Position numbers and translations under genes: made by a program. A DNA stretch of 64,000 bases from Prosopocoilus inquinatus (lineage: Eukaryota; Arthropoda; Insecta; Coleoptera; Lucanidae): assembly GCA_036172665.1 (NCBI GenBank), contig CM069871.1, forward strand, positions 58,216,713 to 58,280,712. The letters run 5' to 3'. Shown piece by piece: positions 45,801-52,715 of this stretch (position 1 is the stretch's first letter; each line of letters begins with the position of its first letter). Under the pieces are notes generated by a model. It was not told the origin of the DNA and searched no databases. It saw nothing but the letters and a program-made list of their open reading frames with translations.

Positions 45801-46946
45801 CAAGTGTGTGAGTGTGCTAGACCACAGGTGAACACTGGCAGGTATACGGTGCAGCTAGACTACGACCTATCTGAGTATCAGCATGATGTACTGGGGAAAC
45901 TAACTTCAGCACAAAGCCAGCAGCTCAGTCGTGACGGGCATGAAATTTGATTAAACGCGACTTAATTTTGACCAGACATTAAGAAAGAAATTGAAATACC
46001 TCAGTTTATGCCACAGTTTTATTCAACTCAAAGTGCAGGACAAATATCAGAAGAAAATACCTTACATAATAGTAAAACACCTTACTTAACAGTAAATTTA
46101 ATCGATATTAAGGACAAGTTAATTGAAAGTGGTTCGAAACCACAACATCAAACGGATCCGGTTTTACAAAGCGGCCAACAAAAAAAAAGCTATTTAATTA
46201 CCCAAAGCCCATGGATTTGGGTCAAAACCGCTGGTAGAAAAATTATGGCTAGGTCCCACCCAAATTGTGCGGCAATGCGTGGGCCTCGTACTGGTCGGTT
46301 TGTCCAAAGGGTTGCGTAATGCTGTCGCCTGAAGCGGTTACTTAGAGCTGCTACTCAAGCCCATTACCTAAGAACCAACACTTGAAGCCCATCGCCTAAG
46401 ACCGTTACGTATAACCTATTGAAGGGAAGAATATCAATAAATTATAACTTGAACCAGAAGTGCATCGTGTCCTAAACATACTTAACCAAATGAGACTCTT
46501 GCGCTTGGGTCAAGCAGACAGAAGCTACAGGAGCTTGTAGATTTTCAAAGAATTAATGATAGCCGTCGTAATACGGTACTTCCCTGAAGGCCGCGTGCTA
46601 CCTACCTGGTTGATAGGTAGTGAAGGATAGCACCGTAATGATTGACTTTGGTACCGCCGGCTGCTGCAATGGAACGGTAGTGGGTCTCACAATCAAAACG
46701 TGAAAAGTTACATCAAAGGGCGCCACTCAATCGTTTTTTGGAAATCGCGAGGAAAAATTAAGAAAACGCGGTTACGTTCAAAATATATCATAAAAGTTTT
46801 ATTATCACTAAGTAATGACTATCAACAACAACAAAATAAAGGCGTGACTAACACAGAAACGCGAGTTATCCAACGGTGAAGTTTTCACCCCACGAGAAAG
46901 TACACGGCGAAGAGCGCCAAGGGGTAAAAGCCTAGTAGTACAGCCC
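42842..46946. other. long gene-free stretch
   Basis: Overlapping frames of 60-115 codons occur on both strands (for example 42707-43054, 44330-44653, 46008-46319), but none contains a recognised domain and most have an opposing frame of similar length. The 103-codon frame at 46008 begins with ATG and is Gln/Ser/Lys-rich, of unknown significance. No transposon was recognised. Confidence 0.45.
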
Positions 46947-46949
46947 AAC

Positions 46950-47127
46950 GGCTCAATTCTCACGATCAGCGCATCGTGTCGCGTCGCGTCATATTTTACC
47001 ATGTAATTTTTGGACAGAACATGCTGCCGAATGAGAATTGCTTTATTTAAAACCATGGCAACTTTTAGAGGCAGCAAAATGACGCGACGTAATGCGACGC
47101 GACGCGCTGCCGTGTGAGAATTGAGCC
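46950..47127. mobile_element. MITE with GGCTCAATTCTCAC termini
   Basis: 178-bp element with inverted ends GGCTCAATTCTCACG / CGTGTGAGAATTGAGCC and inner GCGCATCGTGTCGCGTCGCG / GCGACGCGACGCGC tracts. Flanked by AAC on both sides (46947-46949, 47128-47130). A 3-bp duplication would fit PIF/Harbinger-type transposition, but AAC is not the usual TWA, so class is uncertain. Confidence 0.8.
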
Positions 47128-47130
47128 AAC

Positions 47131-47243
47131 AGAAGAAAGCCTAAAGGAGAGAAACGTAAAACACGAATCAAGTTAGTCGATGACAACTGAAACTCGCTTG
47201 GGGAACAGGTTAACACCTGGCTGACACAAGTGCGTGGATGCGC
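47131..47243. other. short spacer
   Basis: Nothing recognised. Confidence 0.4.
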
Positions 47244-47496
47244 GGCTTAATTTGAGGTAAGCCAGTCGAAGCGGGCTAAAGTCCGTGGAATATATTTCAC
47301 CCCCTGGGGAAATATTTCTCAAGCACCACAATAATGCACGCAGTTTACCCAGATTCTTTATAAATAATGTGGCTTAATTTCGAATAAAACAGTCAGAGCC
47401 GGCTAAAGACCGTGGAATATATTTCACCCCATAGAGAAATATTTCTCAATCACCACAATAATACAAGCGGTTTACCCGGATTCTTTATAGAGAATG
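47244..47496 (+). repeat. 127-bp tandem duplication
   Basis: Two diverged units starting GGCTTAATTT at 47244 and 47371, sharing CCGTGGAATATATTTCACCC, GAAATATTTCTCAA and CACCACAATAAT, then GGTTTACCC/CAGTTTACCC and GATTCTTTATA. Confidence 0.88.
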
Positions 47497-47582
47497 GAGT
47501 GTCGTCAACTCGATTCGGAGAAAAGGCGGAAGACAAAACAAACAAAAGGAAAGAAGGATCGAGAATGATTAGACAATCCAGC

Positions 47583-47910
47583 GAAAACGTGACATAATGA
47601 TCCACAATATCAAAGGTGATAGGAGTATTCGAATTTCGAGCGAAAAGATATGACAAAAACAAACTGGAAATATCGAAAAAAGCAGCCTGAACTGCGCTAA
47701 CCGGATCGAAAATAAAACGCAATTGAACGTGTTTAAATTCACGAAAATGTGACATAATGATCTACGAATAAGATTAAACATCAAAGCTGATGGGAGTGTT
47801 CGAAGTTCGAGCGAGAAGGGATGACAAAAACACACCGGAAATATCACAAGAGAAAGCAGCCCGAGCGGCTCCAACCGGACCGAAGATAAAACGCAATTTA
47901 ACGTATTTAA
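47583..47910 (+). repeat. 160-bp tandem duplication
   Basis: Two diverged units aligned on GTGACATAATGATC at 47589 and 47749, each containing GAGTGTTCGAA-like, ATGACAAAAACA, GGAAATATC, AACCGGA and AAAACGCAATT strings in the same order. The minus-strand frames of 101 and 115 codons here are explained by the repeat. Confidence 0.88.
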
Positions 47911-48460
47911 ATACACAAGAATAAAACGAGCTGATTTCCTGCGTTTCTATCCATACAGAAAGTCCCAGGTTAAAAAAAAAACGAAACTTTAATAATATAA
48001 ACTCCGGGGTAATTGAAGTTGTAAATCTTTACGCTTTTAACACCTAACAACAGTAAAAACGTTTTTGTACGGCCTGGGAACGAGGCGCGTCTTAAGCTCG
48101 GGCGAAATTCTTTATCGGCTGGTCAAAAAAACAGACTCTACTCCGGTAAATATATTTACAGGGTGAATTTTAAACTGTAATACGTATCGAAAAGAAAACA
48201 ATAAGGTGTTCTGTGTCCCTAAGACAGGGGCACCCGAAAACGGGGCCCCTTCTACACAGCATCAACGTGCTCTGAAGAAGTCGCAAACGACACTTGCTTT
48301 TCAAAACTCGAACTCATATTATGAAGCCAAAATGGAAAATTATTGATGATAATGATTGGTTCAAAACCATTGCGCCTAGCAACGCACCCACTCCTACATC
48401 GCACATCACGTGACAAGTGCAAGACAGAGTACAGTGTACACTGTCGAAATTCCTTTGATT
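47911..48460. other. gene-free flank of the LTR element
   Basis: No gene recognised. Confidence 0.4.
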
Positions 48461-48544
48461 TGTAAGAATCCAGATTCGTAGGATAATTATTTTCATAATT
48501 TAGTATGCTTATTTAATTCGGATATATTATTAAGTTAGAATTCG
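48461..48544 (+). repeat. 5' LTR stub (first 84 bp)
   Basis: Begins TGTAAGAATCCAGATTCG and is identical base for base to 51696-51779. At 48545 it changes abruptly into pol-type coding sequence, marking a deletion from inside the LTR to just upstream of the protease. The base content is AT-rich. No target duplication could be matched because the right LTR end is not defined. Confidence 0.9.
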
Positions 48545-49752
48545 AATTTGAAAAAGGATGCGCTACACAAAGGAGACGTCAAGCTCCAACTAGAAGCGGA
48601 ATAGGCAAACCGCAGCAACTTACAAAATCAATACGTGATCGTGGAAGGATAGCTCCCTTAACCTTTAAAGAAGTAATCGCAGACGATGAAAATGATTGTG
48701 TTATATCGGCTCAGATAAATGGCCGAACGGCTCAGCTATTAGTGGACACAGGAGCCTCAGTTTCTATTTTGAAAGAAACGTTCGTCAAAAGAATTAGAGC
48801 AAAAATCAGTCCTAGGACTGAAACTACTCTACGAGGAATTTCAGGTCAGGAATTACCTTGTCTCGGGGAAGTCTTAGTAAAGCTCCGAATATGCAAGCGA
48901 CAAATTTTTGTTCCATTCATGGTGTGCCCTGACTCAGTCAGCATTACTAGTGATGGACTAGTAGGACGAGATTTCTTTCATAAAAATGATGTAAAGATTA
49001 CATTTCAAGGAGGAAATGTCAAAATCAATTTAGGTGCTAATCAATTATGCACGCTTCATCAATTAAGGGAGCCTAAAGAAGAAAACTTTGATGACAAACC
49101 AAAAAGCTTCAAAGAAACTTCGAAAATACGGAGAAACACAAGAAGTTTCGAGAAGTATAAAAAAGATACAATTAACTCAAAATCGGGCCTAAGAAATAAA
49201 AAGGCAAATATAAGAGAAAGTTTCGAAATTAAACAAGTGGTTGGAGATGTATTTGATGCTCCAACAGATTATTGCTTGGCACACTGTGTTGCTGAAGATT
49301 TTAAAATGGAACGCGGTTTAGCGGTACAATTTAAAAGACGTTATAACAATGTTGAGAAACTGAAAAAACAACGAATCAGGACAGGTGGTATTGGTATATT
49401 GTCGGAAGCCGAAGATGGTAGAAGATTTATTTACTATCTAGTTACCAAGGAAAAAAGTTATCAAAAACCCACCTTAGATTCACTGAAGCAAGCGCTGGAG
49501 AAGCTGAAAACCCACTGTCTAAGCAACAAGGTTACAAAACTTGCAATGCCAAAATTAGGGTGTGGAGTCGATCGACTTAGGTGGGCCAAAGTGAAAAAAA
49601 TTATGGAAGAAGTATTTAACGAAACAGAAATTGAAATTTTAGTTTGTGTTCTGGACAAGACAAAGTACAAAGGTCCTCAAGAACAAAAGGTTAACATGGA
49701 GCCAATGAAACGACGAATAAGAAAGATGAACTCTAAAACAAGGAAATTGTAA
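48517..49752 (+). CDS. retroelement protease-macrodomain fusion (partial pol)
   Basis: One 411-codon open frame with no natural start: it opens at the stop inside the LTR stub and has no early ATG, as expected for an internal piece of Gag-Pol. Protease: VISAQINGRTAQ, LLVDTGASVSIL (active-site DTGA, codons at 48739-48753) and DGLVGRDFF, the block that pairs with the active site. After a basic linker comes the macrodomain at about 49225-49660: VVGDVFDAP, CLAHCVAEDFKMERGLAVQF, IYYLVTKEKSYQKPT, and KLAMPKLGCGVDRLRW. It resembles TARG1/OARD1, which removes ADP-ribose from Glu/Asp side chains and from DNA ends. The catalytic Lys (codon 49447) and Asp (codon 49570) are both present, 41 residues apart as in human TARG1. 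What it does for the element is unknown; reversing host ADP-ribosylation is an inference. Confidence 0.93.
   Translation, partial: FGYIIKLEFEFEKGCATQRRRQAPTRSGIGKPQQLTKSIRDRGRIAPLTFKEVIADDENDCVISAQINGRTAQLLVDTGASVSILKETFVKRIRAKISPRTETTLRGISGQELPCLGEVLVKLRICKRQIFVPFMVCPDSVSITSDGLVGRDFFHKNDVKITFQGGNVKINLGANQLCTLHQLREPKEENFDDKPKSFKETSKIRRNTRSFEKYKKDTINSKSGLRNKKANIRESFEIKQVVGDVFDAPTDYCLAHCVAEDFKMERGLAVQFKRRYNNVEKLKKQRIRTGGIGILSEAEDGRRFIYYLVTKEKSYQKPTLDSLKQALEKLKTHCLSNKVTKLAMPKLGCGVDRLRWAKVKKIMEEVFNETEIEILVCVLDKTKYKGPQEQKVNMEPMKRRIRKMNSKTRKL
49225..49660 (+). other. TARG1/OARD1-like macrodomain
   Basis: About 145 codons, close to the full size of stand-alone TARG1 (152 residues). Conserved landmarks are the GDVF loop binding adenosine, LAHCVAED near the substrate, the KEKS/QKPT segment, SLKQALEKLKTHC helix, and the phosphate-binding GCGVDRL loop. 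It is intronless and in frame with the protease. The segment shows no stop or frameshift even though neighbouring pol domains are deleted. Confidence 0.92.
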
Positions 49753-50135
49753 AAGAAGAGAAAACTAAGAGTAATAAGAAGAATGTGTGGGAACGAAAAG
49801 AAGATACGAAATTAAGGAAGGCGACCTCGGAGAAAGAACCAAAGTTACATTCGTCACTGCCAATGACGGAGGGTAACGCGAAGAATGTAGTTGCTAGCTA
49901 CCCAATTCGCATTAAGGAGACCGTAGATATTCCTCCGAAATGTCAATACGTATGTATAGTTAAACAGGGTCTGATCAACCCTGAGAAAATAATTTTGATG
50001 GAACCGACAGAAATGTTAATTCATGGAATAGCAATAGCGAGATCAATATCCAAGGCTAAACGGAAAATTCCAGTATGCATACTCAATGTTTCTAGAGAAA
50101 CAATTCGGTTGTCAAAGAATCAAGTTGTAGCCTAA
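49737..50135 (+). pseudogene. protease-RT linker region of pol
   Basis: The frame is offset by -1 from the protease-macro frame and open from 49737, overlapping its end by 16 bases. It contains VASYPIRIKETVDIPPKCQY, GLINPEKIILMEPTEML, GIAIARSI and VCILNVSRETIRLSKNQVVA. This is the segment that lies between protease and RT in many Gypsy elements (a 'rich in ILN, then vVA' block). It ends at a stop at 50133, where RT should begin. The offset may be programmed or a mutation; I cannot tell. No enzymatic role is known for this segment. Confidence 0.8.
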
Positions 50136-50138
50136 GGA

Positions 50139-50951
50139 AAAATAAGGATTCATGTAAATAAGCTGAAGCGTTATTACGAAGGCGTACCTGCTCAGAACAG
50201 GCGTTACAATGGAAGCTTCAAGCGAAGTGGAATTCCAGATCCTGTCGAAAAATCATCACTATCGGAAACAGATGATGATGATGAAACTGAAGAACAGTGG
50301 ATGGGTCCACGTAGTTTTCTTCACCAACAAGAAAACGAAGAGCCTGAACAGGAGGCACGGGAAGATGACAGACGTACCCGTGAACCATCCGAAACAGAAC
50401 AGGAGGAAGAGGTACAAGATGAAGAAAATCGTCTAGATCGGGATATCAGTAATGAAGAGATTGAAGAAAGAAACATAGGTCCATCAGCACTAAGTTCAGA
50501 GGAACAGGATATCAGTGAAAACTCTAATCATTCAGAAGAGAACACTCCTGTCAGTCAACCTCAACCCCAACCCAGTACATCTAGTGAGTGGAGGCGACAA
50601 ATTAGTGCTGATCTTTCGGTAGATGACAATGACAGTAACCATAACCAATCACAAGAGTTCCTAGATACTACCGAAGACTAGGAAACAGCTATTAGTGAAA
50701 TTGGCGATGATTCAACTTATGATCCCGAAGAAAGAAAATTAGAGCAAGAATCCGTTGAGGACCTAAGCGATTGCCTATCGGATTTATCCATTGATGAACC
50801 TGCAAGGAGAAGTAGAAGGGAGACCCTAGTTCCGGAAGAAGTCCAAAGACCCCAAACCAGGAGTGCAGGTCCAGTCGAGGAATACCCATGGGTGATGCAG
50901 AGACGCTTAGCCAGATTCGGTCGAGGTTCAAGTTCAGAAGAAACCGAATAA
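50139..50951 (+). pseudogene. integrase C-terminal tail with long acidic extension
   Basis: Begins in the middle of an integrase: IRIHVNKLKRYYEGVPAQN is the last block of the Gypsy integrase C-terminal domain (the LKxYY motif). It is followed by about 165 codons rich in Glu, Asp and Ser (SETDDDDETEEQW; EQEEEVQDEENRLDRDISNE). One in-frame TAG at about 50679 interrupts it; the same frame then continues, with RPQTRSAGPVEEYPWVMQRR, to a stop at 50949. The function of the acidic extension is unknown. The upstream catalytic core is deleted at the junction near 50135-50140. Confidence 0.8.
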
Positions 50952-51045
50952 ACCTTTTTCCATTCCCATAATCTCCTATGGAACACAATCCATAAACAAT
51001 TCAAATGATCAAATATCATCGATCAATATTCTGAACAATATTCTG

Positions 51046-51408
51046 TAAATCCCTCCATTTGTTAACAAAGCATATACAATAATCTTACTTCTTCCCTTAT
51101 TCTCATTTTTGGTGGCCGTATTCCTGTCCACCATGATGTTAAATATTGCCCTTCACGTATCAAACCCAAAACCGAAGTACACTGCAACAAGTCTAAGGAG
51201 ATACCGAATTTATGAATTTTTGGGAGTCTCTAATGGAACCAGATATTGGAATGGATCCAACTCAACCGAAGTCCCATCCGATCAAAAGGGTAGACAAATT
51301 GAGATAACTTCAACATCACTACTTCCGTTGCCATGGCCATTACCAAAGTTCCAGACCCAAAAGACAACAGTTTCTGATCACCACTCACCGAGCTTGGCGA
51401 TCGTTTAA
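51046..51408 (+). pseudogene. membrane-protein-like ORF remnant, possibly env-like
   Basis: Open frame after a stop at about 51045 with a hydrophobic stretch of about 20 residues (TIILLLPLFSFLVAVFLST) near its start, then a hydrophilic stretch with N-glycosylation sequons (NGT, NGS). It lies between integrase and the polypurine tract, where errantivirus-like elements keep an envelope gene. No fusion peptide or C-terminal anchor is visible and the frame ends early. An envelope origin is therefore only inferred from position and leader; it could be chance. Confidence 0.35.
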
Positions 51409-51678
51409 CAACGCCAGTGTTGGAGACTGATTGTGCAAAATCAGAGGGTGCGCCGCGTACTCTGATCCGACTTGTGCGAAGTGAAAAGGACAATTTTCCG
51501 AAAGGTAATTTTGTAAAAGTTCGTATTATATTTAATAGTTTAGGTATATGGTTAGAATTTAAGAAAAAAAAAAGGATGTTTGGTAATTTTTCTTTAATTT
51601 GTAACTAAGACATCAAATGTATATATGTTTTTTCTTATATTACTTTAAGGAAAAGAGTTGCTTGTAACAACTCTTTTA

Positions 51679-51695
51679 AAGTAAGGGGGAAGGGA
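51679..51695 (+). promoter_or_regulatory. polypurine tract
   Basis: AAGTAAGGGGGAAGGGA ends exactly where the LTR repeat TGTAAG begins. This is the expected primer site for plus-strand DNA synthesis in LTR elements and fixes the LTR start. Confidence 0.85.
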
Positions 51696-51779
51696 TGTAA
51701 GAATCCAGATTCGTAGGATAATTATTTTCATAATTTAGTATGCTTATTTAATTCGGATATATTATTAAGTTAGAATTCG
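51696..51779 (+). repeat. 3' LTR, proven first 84 bp
   Basis: Identical to 48461-48544 and preceded by the polypurine tract. The LTR continues beyond 51779 into sequence for which no partner exists. Confidence 0.9.
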
Positions 51780-52419
51780 TATTATGACTCATGAAGAATA
51801 CAAAACACGTGCAGCGTTATGCAACGAAAGCATTCGTCAAGCTTGTGATGTATGTACCGAGAAATTAGATCAAGGGCATTCATATCGCTGGAACATCGGC
51901 GATAAAAGAAATAATTATGTAAGGAGGATGAATCATGCAGAAGAACCTTGATCGAATCTCGATGCTAGAAAAATTAGAATTAGCCATCAAGGTTTATCTC
52001 ATTACCAAAGCTGACGTAGACCAAAAGGAGGTCATCTGATCCCAATAAATAGGTAGCTTTTCAGACACAAGGGGAGTTCGACAAGACAGTTGCCCGAGAG
52101 GGTTTGTCACGACAGTTGGCACGAACTCCTGTCATCTAGAAAAGTGCTTCTTCGATTCCGAATGTAATTTAGTTTGTGCGTCACGAGTCATAAAGTTTTA
52201 AATTCTTTTTTTTAATCAGTCAACTTTCTAAATTTATTTTAATTTAAAAGTGTACCTAAGAAGCATCAACGATCGGCGAGGGTGAGTTTAAATAACAAAG
52301 ATCTAACAAATGTTCTTAGATATAAACTGATTTTTGTTAATCTTTCCTTCTCTCTTTCATACTGTAGCTTTAATTTTATGTTAATTGTCAAATTTTACTT
52401 ATTAATTTAATTCACATAT
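51780..52419. other. probable remainder of the 3' LTR and flank
   Basis: No coding sequence recognised. It includes a GC-richer block (52060-52140) with inverted GGAGTTCG / CGAACTCC. The right LTR border cannot be set without another copy. Confidence 0.4.
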
Positions 52420-52715
52420 TATTTCGTTTGTAATTACTTTTTTGTTCGAATATACTTTGTAATGTAAAGTTGTATTTTTTATTTAAACGATAATAAGAAA
52501 TGACTTTTAAGAAAACATAAAAGAGATAAGGAGTGAACAGTTTTCGACAATTCCAAAAACAAATATTAGTAAACACTATTCGAGCTATTTGGGGAAAACA
52601 ATTTGGAAATCGATTTCTGGCTTTCCATGCTAAAACCAGAGCGCTACTAACAAAGAAATCGAAATTCAATATTGTACGGATTGCTAAAAGAATTGGGGAC
52701 AAAAGAGGATGAAAA
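52420..52715 (+). repeat. repeat C, copy 3
   Basis: The longest copy of the family also seen at 21035 and 22800, ending TTGCTAAAAGAATTGGGGAC...GATGAAAAG. It could lie inside the 3' LTR or just beyond it. Confidence 0.6.

Larger units (their letters stand above)
48461..51779 (+). mobile_element. internally deleted Gypsy-type LTR element carrying a macrodomain
   Basis: In order: 5' LTR stub, protease fused to a TARG1-like macrodomain, protease-RT linker, junction where RT, RNase H and the integrase core are missing, integrase tail with acidic extension, a membrane-protein-like ORF remnant, a polypurine tract and the 3' LTR. Only the first 84 bp of the 3' LTR can be proven by comparison with the 5' stub; the LTR must run further right (perhaps towards 52.2 kb or beyond), so the true right border is unknown. 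The 5' LTR remainder, primer site and gag are deleted too. It cannot transpose alone. Confidence 0.9.

Noticed and set aside
46008..46319. 103-codon plus-strand frame starting with ATG
   Set aside because: No recognisable domain, no context and no homologue known to me; length alone is weak evidence in 64 kb of six-frame sequence.
47450..47916. Two overlapping minus-strand frames of 101 and 115 codons with similar peptides
   Set aside because: The peptide similarity comes from the 160-bp tandem duplication, not from a duplicated gene.
52060..52145. GC-richer inverted GGAGTTCG / CGAACTCC considered as a separate MITE
   Set aside because: More simply part of the 3' LTR of the macrodomain element; arms are only 8 bp.
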